Source: Nostoc sp. NIES-4103
GTDB taxonomy: Bacteria > Cyanobacteriota > Cyanobacteriia > Cyanobacteriales > Nostocaceae
NCBI RefSeq assembly: GCF_002368335.1
Contig: NZ_AP018288.1
Location: forward strand, 7,494,389 to 7,558,388
DNA length: 64,000 bases
Direction of reading: 5' to 3'
This document shows positions 25,052 to 33,581 of the stretch, piece after piece. Position numbers and translations under genes: made by a program. Each line of letters opens with the position of its first letter. Positions within the stretch are counted from its first letter, which is position 1. The notes under the pieces are model-generated. The model saw nothing but the letters and a program-made list of their open reading frames with translations. It was not told where the DNA came from and made no database searches.

Positions 25052-27160
25052 TCACTTATCTGTAGGAAATTCTACAACTAGCGGAGTACTACCGTTGGTC
25101 GACGCTGGTGACGTTTTTATAGGTTGTGGATATAAAGGTGTTGGTGGCGCTTCACCTGGCTTGGCTGTTTGGTTCCATAAAATCATCGATAGTAAACCAT
25201 CTACTAAACCATTGGTGCTACCGTTACTGCCACCAACTAGTACATCTGGAATCAAGCGGACATTGCGATCGCCTATAATCTGCATAATTTGCATTGTTGT
25301 ATAGTTAGATGACCCCAAAGCTTCCACACCAGTACGGTAGGTTTCAGCTTTGGCATTACCTGTAGCACGAATTCCTTCAGCCTCAGCAATTGCCCGGAGT
25401 TTTGTCCCTTCTGCTTCACCAGTAGCCTGCTTAATTTGCGCTTGGGCTTTCAAGTCCGCAATTTGCACACTTTGCTCTGCTTGCACCATTTCTTCTTGGA
25501 TATCAGCCAGTGCTGTCTCTCGCACAAGTTGTTGCCGTTGGGTTTGCGCCATCTGCTGAACTTCGTAAGTTTTGCGTTTTTCTTCAGCAATTTTACGCTC
25601 AGTCAGTGTGTGCATTAATTCGTCTGGTGGAACAATCAAACCAATCAACGAATCCACCGCTTGCACATCATAAGCACGCAAGGCAGATTTAACGTATTCG
25701 GAGGCCTCAACTTGGCGTTCGCTTCGGGCAATCAAGAAATCCAAAATAGTATACTCTTGAGCCGAGTTACGGAAATAATTCCCCACAATTGGACGCAAAA
25801 CCTGATCGATGACGTTTTGCATCGAACCTAAGCGTGAAATCACTTTCGGTGCATCGGAAGCTCCAATGTGAATAATTTGGAATACCTCTAAATCAAAGCT
25901 GAAACCATCAAAAGATAGCAATTTCAGCGCCTGCAAGTTTGTATCATAGCCGTGCTTTCCACTAATTCTTTCAGTAAAGTTTAAGACTATATTTGTTGTG
26001 GGAACTAGCTCAATTTTCATCACCTTAGTGTTGAGCGGGTGTTTTCCAGGATACAACGGCTCAACCCAAACGCCCTTATGTCCTTGGTTTACCAAATTCC
26101 CGTGAGTGAAAGCTGCTCCGCTAACATCTTCATGTTCTTTGCCAACGAAAGAAATCACCACACCCACGTAACCAATGGGGATTTCAGTCATCGGTACTTG
26201 TTCAATATTGACAAACCAAGGGTTCAGGTTCCACGAACCCGATAATAGTACCTGTTCTTGTAAACCCCGTTGTCCCCCAGCATCAAGAAATTTTTGACCG
26301 TTTTGAAAATTATCATGCCCACTAATGATCCGTCCAGCGATTTCACCTGCGGGAATTGGTGAACCATCCAAAGTAGTAACAATACCAACCTTCTCTGGTG
26401 CTATTTCATAAATGTGCAACTGTTGGGGACTCATGCCATGAGCCGTAGCATTTGCTGCTGTAATCACTTTAAACAGCGCGGTGTTGATGCGGTAAGTACC
26501 TGCGGTGAGAAAACTCATTTGCCGACCTTTTTCCCCACCTTGGGTGAGGAACTTCCGAGCATCTTGGAAGTTGTCACAATCGACGATTTTGCCTAGAATA
26601 CGTTCTGGTGGGATGGGTTTACCATCTGCGGCGACAATCAGGGCAATTTCTCCTTGGGGAACGACGATTACCGGCTCTTTCTTGACAGAATACTGCCAAG
26701 GCCAGTAGCCCCAGTGCCAACCAGGAGCAAGAGTATCAGCCTGTAAGCCTGCTTCGCCATTCAGGGCTATTAACCTTCCAGCGGGTAGTGCGCGACCGGA
26801 AAGGGTAAATTTTCTGACTACAATACCAACTTCACGTTCGCCGATAACCACTAGTCCGCCAAAAAATAGGGGGACAAATATGACAAAACCGCCTATTACA
26901 ACAATGGGGATGAGTCCCCACGGTTCAAACCCCATTGCTTGATATTGAGTCTGGCTAGTTGATAACTGAGTTACTTTTGCTTGTGTCTGATCTACTTGGA
27001 CTGATACGGAATTAATTTCTTTGGCATTAGGTTTTTTTAGAGTAGCAGCATTGGCAGAATTAACAGCGCCACTTAGTGCCAATGTAGCTATGAGGCATGA
27101 TGCGAAACGAGCTAATTTAATTTGTTTACGCTTACCAAAGGAAGACGAAAAAGTTTTCAT
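25052..27160 (-). CDS. large SPFH/band-7 (flotillin-like) membrane protein
   Basis: This 702-residue protein starts with a signal-like segment (FASCLIATLALSGAVNSANA). A strong membrane span follows near residue 80-100 (LIPIVVIGGFVIFVPLFFGG), then a long SPFH-type region (GEREVGIVVRKF; EIPIGYVGVVISFVG). A coiled-coil repeat-rich tail (about 540-640: TERKIAEEKRKTYEVQQMAQ, AQIKQATGEAEG) leads to a proline-rich end. Flotillin-like proteins organise membrane microdomains; cyanobacterial relatives have been linked to thylakoid or stress functions. Here the band-7 region contains two partly repeated units (IPPERILGKIVDCDNFQDAR and IPAGEIAGRIISGHDNFQNG). It is transcribed alone, 50 bp after the kinase start region. 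Confidence 0.88.
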   Translation of the reverse strand: MKTFSSSFGKRKQIKLARFASCLIATLALSGAVNSANAATLKKPNAKEINSVSVQVDQTQAKVTQLSTSQTQYQAMGFEPWGLIPIVVIGGFVIFVPLFFGGLVVIGEREVGIVVRKFTLSGRALPAGRLIALNGEAGLQADTLAPGWHWGYWPWQYSVKKEPVIVVPQGEIALIVAADGKPIPPERILGKIVDCDNFQDARKFLTQGGEKGRQMSFLTAGTYRINTALFKVITAANATAHGMSPQQLHIYEIAPEKVGIVTTLDGSPIPAGEIAGRIISGHDNFQNGQKFLDAGGQRGLQEQVLLSGSWNLNPWFVNIEQVPMTEIPIGYVGVVISFVGKEHEDVSGAAFTHGNLVNQGHKGVWVEPLYPGKHPLNTKVMKIELVPTTNIVLNFTERISGKHGYDTNLQALKLLSFDGFSFDLEVFQIIHIGASDAPKVISRLGSMQNVIDQVLRPIVGNYFRNSAQEYTILDFLIARSERQVEASEYVKSALRAYDVQAVDSLIGLIVPPDELMHTLTERKIAEEKRKTYEVQQMAQTQRQQLVRETALADIQEEMVQAEQSVQIADLKAQAQIKQATGEAEGTKLRAIAEAEGIRATGNAKAETYRTGVEALGSSNYTTMQIMQIIGDRNVRLIPDVLVGGSNGSTNGLVDGLLSMILWNQTAKPGEAPPTPLYPQPIKTSPASTNGSTPLVVEFPTDK

Positions 27161-27244
27161 AATTTGTGCCCTCTGGGCAACTAATTACCTAAATTACCAC
27201 TTCACTTTGGTTGTGCCATATTTCTTAAACTTGGTGTAATTTTC

Positions 27245-27345
27245 ATAAAGGGAATTGGGCATTGGGCATTGGGCATTGGTTATTCTCCCTCATCCCCCTC
27301 ATCCCCCTTATCTCCCTTATCGCCCCATCTCCCCTGCCCCCCTGC
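27245..27345. repeat. STRR block between band-7 gene and atpC
   Basis: Repeats of GGGCATT (27261-27285) are followed by CCTCATCCCC/CCTTATCTCC units (about 27290-27335). They separate the band-7 gene's upstream region from the ATP synthase terminator. Confidence 0.7.
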
Positions 27346-27359
27346 TCCTAAACACGGCA

Positions 27360-27390
27360 TGGGGTGGACAAATAGCCATTGTCCACCCCA
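27360..27390 (-). terminator. terminator-like hairpin downstream of atpC
   Basis: A 12-bp perfect stem (TGGGGTGGACAA at 27360-27371, complement at 27379-27390) with a 7-nt loop lies 26 bp after the atpC stop in the direction of transcription. The following bases on the minus strand are not a clean T-run, so termination may be partial or Rho-like, but position and stability suit the end of the atpD-atpC unit. Confidence 0.65.
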
Positions 27391-27416
27391 CAAAGCAGAA
27401 GTTAAAAGTCAACTTT

Positions 27417-27830
27417 CTAGATCAAACCGCCAGCAGCTTGAAAGCGGGCGCGGGCGCGTTTGAAAGCTTGGGTTGCCTGGATTTGTGCTTGGCGATCGCC
27501 TGCTGGCACTTGATTCAGGCGTGTTTCTGCTTGATTGTAAGCAGCACGGGCTTCTTCAAGGTTAATTTTATCGCCACGTTCAGCACCATTCACCAGAATT
27601 GTTACTTCATCTTCTTCGACTTCGGCAAAGCCACCTAAAAGAGCGATCGCTTGCCAAGGCTGATTTTTAGCGGCACGTACTCGCATGACACCAGTATCTA
27701 GAGCGGTCAACAGTGGTGCGTGTCCACTCAGGATACCTAGCTGACCAGTTGTGCTGGGCAAAATCACTTCATCAGCTGGAGCATCCCAAATTGTTTTATC
27801 TGGGGAAATTACACGAACGGTTAATGTCAT
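27417..27830 (-). CDS. atpC: ATP synthase epsilon subunit
   Basis: Epsilon sits on the central stalk of F1 and inhibits wasteful ATP hydrolysis. The 137 residues show the N-terminal beta-sandwich (TVRVISPDKTIWDAPADEVILPSTTGQLGILSGHAPLLTALDTG, in pieces) and the C-terminal helical hairpin (EARAAYNQAETRLNQV). The gene is called atpE in cyanobacterial/chloroplast naming. It follows the beta gene on the same strand, the standard cyanobacterial beta-epsilon pair apart from the other atp genes. The 116-bp gap between them is filled by a GTCAATA-type tandem repeat. Confidence 0.97.
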   Translation of the reverse strand: MTLTVRVISPDKTIWDAPADEVILPSTTGQLGILSGHAPLLTALDTGVMRVRAAKNQPWQAIALLGGFAEVEEDEVTILVNGAERGDKINLEEARAAYNQAETRLNQVPAGDRQAQIQATQAFKRARARFQAAGGLI

Positions 27831-27837
27831 AGGTTAA

Positions 27838-27945
27838 AAGTCAATAGTCAATAGTCAAAAGTCAACGGTCAACACCCAGTTGTCAAGAGTCACTAGTCAA
27901 ACAGCTTTGAACTATCGACTCTTGACTCTGGACTATTGACTAATT
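27838..27945. repeat. STRR between ATP synthase beta and epsilon genes
   Basis: Units of AGTCAATA/AGTCAAC type (27838-27900) are followed by inverted-sense units (GACTCTTGACTCTGGACTATTGACT-like, about 27912-27942). The two halves could pair as RNA. They occupy nearly the whole gap inside the atp transcription unit. Confidence 0.75.
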
Positions 27946-27946
27946 T

Positions 27947-29395
27947 CTAACCTTTGAGTTTTTGGGCTTTGGCGATCGCTTCGTTAATATCGCCCACCAA
28001 GTAGAAGGCTTGTTCTGGTAAATCATCCAATTCACCAGACAGAATTTTCTGGAAGCCTTTGATGGTGTCTTCCAACTTCACATATTTACCAGGAGAACCG
28101 GTAAACACTTCTGCCACAAAGAATGGCTGAGACAAGAAGCGCTCAATTTTCCGCGCCCGCGCTACGGTTAGACGGTCATCTTCAGATAATTCATCCAAAC
28201 CGAGAATGGCAATAATGTCTTGCAATTCTTTGTAGCGCTGGAGTGTTGCTTGTACAGCACGGGCAGTATTGTAGTGTTCATCACCTACAATGCCTGGTTG
28301 TAACATGGTGGAAGTTGAACCAAGGGGATCTACCGCTGGATAAATGCCCTTAGCTGCCAAACCCCGAGACAGTACTGTTGTTCCGTCCAAGTGAGCGAAG
28401 GTAGTCGCTGGTGCCGGGTCGGTGAGGTCGTCCGCAGGTACGTACACTGCTTGAATCGAGGTAATAGAACCTTCTGTAGTCGAGGTAATCCGCTCTTGCA
28501 GTTCACCCACGTCAGTACCCAGTGTGGGCTGGTATCCTACCGCTGAGGGCATCCGACCTAGAAGCGCGGATACTTCTGAACCTGCTTGTACGAATCGGAA
28601 GATGTTGTCAATAAACAGCAACACGTCTTGCTTGTTAACGTCGCGGAAGTACTCCGCTACTGTCAAACCTGACAAACCAACCCGCATTCTTGCTCCGGGT
28701 GGCTCGTTCATCTGACCGTATACGAGAGCAATTTTCGACTCGTTGAGGTTGTCTTTGTTGATAACCCCAGATTCAATCATTTCGTTGTAGAGGTCATTTC
28801 CTTCACGGGTACGCTCACCTACACCCGCAAAAACAGATACACCACCGTGCTGGGTAGCAATGTTGTTGATCAATTCCATCATGATCACGGTCTTGCCCAC
28901 ACCTGCACCGCCAAACAGACCAATCTTACCGCCGCGTCGATAGGGGGTCAGAAGGTCAACAACTTTAATCCCAGTTTCAAACACGGAAGGTTTGGTTTCC
29001 AGGTCAGTGAGTTTGGGGGCTGAGCGGTGAATGGGTAAGGTCGCCTCAGCATTTACGGGCCCTTGGTTGTCTACAGGTTCGCCAAGAACGTTGAAAATGC
29101 GGCCCAAGGTGGCTTTACCAACTGGTACGCTGATAGCAGCGCCAGTATCGACGACTTCCAAACCGCGCACTAAGCCATCGGTGGAACTCATCGCAACAGC
29201 CCGCACCTGGTTGTCGCCCAGCAATTGCTGTACTTCAACAGTCAGGTTGATTTCTTGTCCAGCTTCGTTAGTGCCTTTGATGGTCAAAGCGTTGTAGATT
29301 TGCGGCAATTTACCGCCGGGGAACTTAACGTCTACAACTGGACCAATGATTTGGGTAATGTAACCGATGTTTGTTTTTTCTGCGGTGGTGACCAT
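27947..29395 (-). CDS. atpD: ATP synthase beta subunit
   Basis: This is the catalytic F1 subunit of the thylakoid/plasma-membrane ATP synthase. The 482 residues show Walker A GGAGVGKT, the catalytic region GERTREGNDLYNEM, Walker B LLFIDNIFRFVQAGSEVSAL, the ALLGRMPSAVGYQP region and the DELSEDD motif in place of the classical DELSEED (as LDELSEDDRL). The gene is called atpB in cyanobacterial/chloroplast naming. It heads a beta-epsilon operon; the leader upstream (29396-29700) is long and probably holds its promoter. Confidence 0.98.
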   Translation of the reverse strand: MVTTAEKTNIGYITQIIGPVVDVKFPGGKLPQIYNALTIKGTNEAGQEINLTVEVQQLLGDNQVRAVAMSSTDGLVRGLEVVDTGAAISVPVGKATLGRIFNVLGEPVDNQGPVNAEATLPIHRSAPKLTDLETKPSVFETGIKVVDLLTPYRRGGKIGLFGGAGVGKTVIMMELINNIATQHGGVSVFAGVGERTREGNDLYNEMIESGVINKDNLNESKIALVYGQMNEPPGARMRVGLSGLTVAEYFRDVNKQDVLLFIDNIFRFVQAGSEVSALLGRMPSAVGYQPTLGTDVGELQERITSTTEGSITSIQAVYVPADDLTDPAPATTFAHLDGTTVLSRGLAAKGIYPAVDPLGSTSTMLQPGIVGDEHYNTARAVQATLQRYKELQDIIAILGLDELSEDDRLTVARARKIERFLSQPFFVAEVFTGSPGKYVKLEDTIKGFQKILSGELDDLPEQAFYLVGDINEAIAKAQKLKG

Positions 29396-30030
29396 GCTGC
29401 GCCTAATGATTGAAGCTATATTTCAGATAGGGTCGTAGAAGACATAAGATTAAGCAATGTCATCTTTCACTCTAGCACTGGAGGGGGACACAACTCCCTT
29501 AGTAATTCCTTAAAAAGGAGTTCAAGAGCTTTGGCTGCAATCCCATTCTCCACCAGTTTAGCTGGATAAGCACCTGCTTTTTCTTAATCCAGGTCAAGGG
29601 ACAGCAGACTGGAGACTGAGGAAAGGTTTTTTGCTCTCCCTAATACTCCTCACAGGAAGCTACAACTGCCAAGGCTTTCTCCAATCAGCCTCATCAGAGG
29701 TAATACTTGGTAAAGTATGGGGCTTCAGCATTGTACAAATAAACTCTTAAAGCAGTTTGCGTTTAAGTGCCAATTTTTTGTAACGCTGAAGAAGCCGCAG
29801 CGAAAAACTGATGACGAATTCCTTATAAGTTCCTTATTTTTTACACATATTCTGAATATGTGCTTTTTTAATAGCCAAAATTACGAGAAAATAGGGATGA
29901 ACAGGTGCTAAAGCAATTTATTTTAATACAACTCAAACAATTTAATCGATATTACCAGATATTGGTCAATTCATTATAAGTTCTTATCATCTTGTTTAAT
30001 CAATTTTTTACCAATTAGAGGATTTATTGG
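29396..30030. other. long leader/intergenic region upstream of atpD
   Basis: Over 600 bp with no convincing gene separate divergent atpD and a small membrane-protein gene. The half nearer atpD is less AT-rich than most gaps here and has short inverted segments (GGAGTT / AACTCC around 29490-29520). It may contain a long 5' untranslated region. The word ACTCCTCACA at about 29646 recalls the core of the small RNA Yfr1, but the expected terminator hairpin after it was not found, so no RNA gene is called. Confidence 0.35.
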
Positions 30031-30222
30031 ATGATTATTACACCTACTGTAATTGGGTTAGTACTTGCAATAATTGGTGTGATAGCCTGGATTGCTGGTA
30101 GTTTTAAAATTGCTAATTTAGAAATAAATTTTGAAACAACAAAAGGACTTTTTGTATTTATCTTTGCTGTATTGCATGTGGTGGTGGGTCTGCTGCTGAT
30201 TGCTATTGACTTAATTTTCTAA
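30031..30222 (+). CDS. small two-helix membrane protein
   Basis: This 63-residue protein has two hydrophobic segments: about 5-24 (PTVIGLVLAIIGVIAWIAG) and 40-60 (LFVFIFAVLHVVVGLLLIAI), joined by a polar loop (SFKIANLEINFETTKG). A GAGGAT ribosome binding site lies about 9 nt before ATG 30031. I recognise no characterised family. It lies between the atp leader and an SDR gene 215 bp downstream; co-transcription is possible but not supported by any specific signal. Confidence 0.65.
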   Translation: MIITPTVIGLVLAIIGVIAWIAGSFKIANLEINFETTKGLFVFIFAVLHVVVGLLLIAIDLIF

Positions 30223-30437
30223 AACTTTTGTAGCTAGTGCTGTTTTTGTCCAAAAAAGTTTGTAAGTACTAGTTGTTTAAAAAGCTGTCCGTATCATCTG
30301 CATTCATTGGCAGACATATTAACACTAGCTTTGGCTAAAGCTAGCAATTCTTCATGAGAGTTCAACCTTAAATAATTTTTACCAAAAGCTGCTCATCGCG
30401 CTATCTTGAAAAGTAAGCTTTCAGGAGTGCATCTTTC

Positions 30438-31133
30438 ATGAAAGGCAAGCAAATTTTACTCACAGGTGGTACTGGTGGACTTGGTTTAGGTGTGACGCCG
30501 GCAGTTCTCGCCCAAGATGCCGAAGTGACAATTTCTGATCGTAATCCCAAAGAAGTCGAACGCCTCAAGCACACTCTTCCACCAGCAGATTTTGAGAGAC
30601 TTCACTTTATTCCCGCTAATCTGGAGGAGGAAGCCTCGGTAGAAAATCTCATCAACCGTATAGGACGGGTGGATGTGTTAATTCATCTAGTAGGTGGCTT
30701 TTCAATGGGAAAAATTCACGAATACAGTTTTTTCGATTGGAAACACGAATTTGAGATTAACCTAAATACAACTTTTTTGACTTGCAAATATAGCCTAAAA
30801 AGTATGTGGGAACATGGCTATGGACGCATTGTTACGGTGGCTTCCAAAGCAGCTAATGAACCAGCTGGGGAATTGGGCGCATATTCTGCTGCTAAAGCTG
30901 GCGTGGTAGCTTTGACAAAAGCGATCGCAGATGAAACTAAAGGCACTGATATCACTGCTAATGTTGTCCTTCCTAGTGTGATTGATACCCCTGCTAACCG
31001 CGAAGCAATGGGTGCAGAAAATGCTGATAGTTGGGTAAAACCGGAATCCCTAGCACAATTAATCTGCTTTTTAGCCTCCCAAGCTGCTAAAGATATTCGC
31101 GGTGCTGCAATCCCAATATATGGCAATATTTAG
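30438..31133 (+). CDS. short-chain dehydrogenase/reductase
   Basis: This 231-residue cytosolic oxidoreductase of the SDR superfamily has the N-terminal dinucleotide-binding motif LTGGTGGLGLGV. The catalytic Tyr and Lys appear in AYSAAKAGVVAL, preceded by the serine in IVTVASKAA (the serine one turn earlier). The acidic residue at the end of the second strand (ISDRN) would favour NAD(H). The ribosome binding site is AGGAG about 11 nt before ATG 30438. The substrate cannot be predicted. It stands alone between the small membrane protein and the kdp operon. Confidence 0.9.
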   Translation: MKGKQILLTGGTGGLGLGVTPAVLAQDAEVTISDRNPKEVERLKHTLPPADFERLHFIPANLEEEASVENLINRIGRVDVLIHLVGGFSMGKIHEYSFFDWKHEFEINLNTTFLTCKYSLKSMWEHGYGRIVTVASKAANEPAGELGAYSAAKAGVVALTKAIADETKGTDITANVVLPSVIDTPANREAMGAENADSWVKPESLAQLICFLASQAAKDIRGAAIPIYGNI

Positions 31134-31266
31134 GTAAATTTTAATACCTAAACTTAGGGATAGGCTTGTCAACAGTCCAGAGTCAATAGTTCAAAATCAA
31201 GCTTTTTTGGACTATTGACTATTGACAGCCTCAACATATTTATGACAGTTATATACTGATATTTTT

Positions 31267-31334
31267 CTTTGTGTCTTAGTGTCTTAGTGGTTAAAAAATT
31301 GACTTATAAACCACAAAGGCACTAAGACACAAAG
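31267..31334. repeat. palindromic intergenic repeat (CTTTGTGTCTTAGTG family)
   Basis: Left arm 31267-31292 and right arm 31309-31334 pair over 26 bp with three mismatches, around a TAAAAAATTGACTTAT loop. The same family recurs at 35807-35867, and half-copies are present near 24885, 40600, 14585 and 62095. It sits upstream of kdpA. Confidence 0.7.
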
Positions 31335-31739
31335 GTAAAAAACTAAATTTGGTAAATTCTTGGAGGATTTTCTAGCCAGTGGGAAAGTGCTAGTATCTAA
31401 AATTTATATAAAAATATACAAGTATTTAAATCTTTATGTCATAAAAATATCACAATTAATTATTTATTTTGAAGTAGCTAATTATATAGAAGATATTGTA
31501 CAAGCAGATAATCTTAACGTCTGACAATAGATGACTAAGTGTAAAATTTAAACATTCTTGACGAAAGCTTTAAAAAGTACTTAAAAAATAGTAAGGACGC
31601 AAAAGAGTAAATCTAGATAAATGAATTGAGGTTATATGAGACATTACGGAATTTCTCGCAATCTAATTGTCAAGTAGTTAGCTAGTTATGTATAACTAGC
31701 TGGCTTTATAACTATGCAATCTAATTGAGTGCGAAATAA
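31335..31739. other. AT-rich upstream region of the kdp operon
   Basis: Nearly 400 bp, very AT-rich, with no gene seen; it should hold the kdp promoter. No KdpE-type operator could be recognised, and no kdpF-size reading frame with a membrane span was found in front of kdpA. Confidence 0.4.
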
Positions 31740-33425
31740 ATGGGACAAGGTTTTTTACAAATTGGCTTGACGCTGTGTATCGTGATAGCAATCACACCTA
31801 TTTTGGGAGGATACATAGCACGTGTGTTCCTGGGAGAGAGAACGCTGCTTGACCCCTTAATGAACCCTATAGAGCGGAGTTTGTTTGTATTAGCAGGTAT
31901 CCGCAGGAAAGATAATATGAATGGTTGGCAGTATGCTTTAGCGATACTGTACACCAACCTATTCATGGGTATTTTAGTATATTCCCTGATATTTTTTCAA
32001 AAATTATTACCATGGAATCCCAACAGCTTCGCTGCACCTACCTGGGATTTATTGCTACATACTGTTGTTTCATTTGTAACTAATACAGACCAGCAACACT
32101 ACACTGGTGAAACAACCTTAAGTTATTTTAGTCAAGTAGCAGCCTTAGGCTTTTTGATGTTTACCTCAGCGGCTACAGGCTTAGCGGTAGGTATTGCTTT
32201 TATTCGTGGGTTAACAGGCAAAAAACTAGGTAACTATTACGTTGATCTGACCCTTGCTATTACTAGGATATTACTACCTATATCGGTGATTGGCGCGATC
32301 GCTTTAGTGGCAACGGGTGTACCGCAAACATTGCGCGAAACACTGCTAGTAGAAACTTTGGAGGGTTCAACACAATATATACCTAGAGGCCCAGTAGCAT
32401 CATTTGAGATGATCAAAATGTTGGGTGAAAACGGCGGTGGTTTTTTTGGCGCTAACTCTGCCCACCCCTTTGAAAATCCTAATACCATCTCTAATTTAAT
32501 AGAAATCATTGCCATGATTTCTATTCCAGCATCCTTAATTTATACCTACGGCGTATTTACAAAAAACATCAAACAAGCGTGGCTATTGTTTTGGATGGTG
32601 TTTATCGTCTTTGTAATTCTAGTTTGGGTAGCAGCAGGTGGAGAACAACAAGGAAATCCTCTGGTAAACAATACCTTAAGATTAGAACTGCCCAATTTAG
32701 AAGGTAAAGAAGTCCGATTTGGCTGGGCGCAAACAGCACTGTGGGCAGTTACGACCACCGCTACCATGTGTGGCGCTGTCAATGGGATGCACGATTCCTT
32801 AATGCCACAAGGATTATTTGCTACTTTATTCAACTTATTTCTCCAGATTATTTGGGGAGGTCAAGGAACCGGCACAGCTTACCTATTTATTTATTTAATT
32901 CTCACCGTCTTTGTAACTGGGTTGATGGTGGGACGCACTCCAGAATTTTTAGGACGCAAAATTGAAAAGCGAGAAATCGTCCTTGCCAGTGTGGTATTGC
33001 TAATTCACCCCATAGTAGTTTTAATTCCCAGTGCCATTGCCTTAGCTTATCCTTTTTCTTTATCTGGAATTAGTAACCCCGACTATCACGGGATTTCCCA
33101 AGTAGTTTATGAGTATGCCTCAGCCAGTGCCAACAATGGTTCCGGTTTAGAGGGATTGAGGGATAACACCTTGTGGTGGAACTTAACAACCTGTATCAGT
33201 ATGTTGGCAGGACGATACATTCCCATTTTTGCCATCCTACTATTAGCAGATAGCATGTCTCGTAAAACCACAGTACCAGAAACCCCTGGTACTCTGAAAA
33301 CAGATTCTTTGTTATTTACCACTGTTACAGCCGGAATAGTTTTGATTTTGGGCGTATTGACCTTCTTTCCTGTTTTGGCATTAGGCCCAATCGCTGAAGG
33401 TTTTAAACTAACATCTGGTAGCTAA
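31740..33425 (+). CDS. kdpA: KdpA, potassium-binding subunit of the Kdp pump
   Basis: KdpA is the channel-like subunit that binds and translocates potassium in the high-affinity Kdp-ATPase. The 561 residues are normal and mostly transmembrane. The selectivity-filter regions are visible, for example TGLAVGIAFIRGLTG and NGGGFFGANSAHPFENPN, with TTTATMCGAVNGMHDSL further on. Start ATG 31740 gives MGQGFLQIGLTLCIVIAI. The next gene, kdpB, starts 156 bp later; the gap is partly filled by a G-rich tandem repeat. No kdpF was found. Confidence 0.97.
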   Translation: MGQGFLQIGLTLCIVIAITPILGGYIARVFLGERTLLDPLMNPIERSLFVLAGIRRKDNMNGWQYALAILYTNLFMGILVYSLIFFQKLLPWNPNSFAAPTWDLLLHTVVSFVTNTDQQHYTGETTLSYFSQVAALGFLMFTSAATGLAVGIAFIRGLTGKKLGNYYVDLTLAITRILLPISVIGAIALVATGVPQTLRETLLVETLEGSTQYIPRGPVASFEMIKMLGENGGGFFGANSAHPFENPNTISNLIEIIAMISIPASLIYTYGVFTKNIKQAWLLFWMVFIVFVILVWVAAGGEQQGNPLVNNTLRLELPNLEGKEVRFGWAQTALWAVTTTATMCGAVNGMHDSLMPQGLFATLFNLFLQIIWGGQGTGTAYLFIYLILTVFVTGLMVGRTPEFLGRKIEKREIVLASVVLLIHPIVVLIPSAIALAYPFSLSGISNPDYHGISQVVYEYASASANNGSGLEGLRDNTLWWNLTTCISMLAGRYIPIFAILLLADSMSRKTTVPETPGTLKTDSLLFTTVTAGIVLILGVLTFFPVLALGPIAEGFKLTSGS

Positions 33426-33490
33426 GAAAGGAGATGAGGGGGATGGGGGATGAGGGGGATGAGGAGGATGAGGGGGATGAGGGCGAGTAA
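33426..33490. repeat. G-rich STRR between kdpA and kdpB
   Basis: GATGAGGGG-type units run from just after the kdpA stop to about 33485. They are followed by a C-rich stretch (CCCCTGCACC/CCCCTGTACC units, 33512-33550) able to pair with part of it. The repeat therefore lies inside the kdp transcription unit. Confidence 0.75.
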
Positions 33491-33581
33491 TTACTGACAA
33501 GCTTCCTCATCTCCCCTGCACCCCTGCACCCCTGTACCCCTGTACCCCTGCTCCTCCATCTATATTTTTCTTACTATATAT

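Noticed and set aside
29640..29700. Yfr1 small RNA, suggested by ACTCCTCACA
   Set aside because: No stem-loop before it and no terminator hairpin with T-run after it; only the short core word matches.
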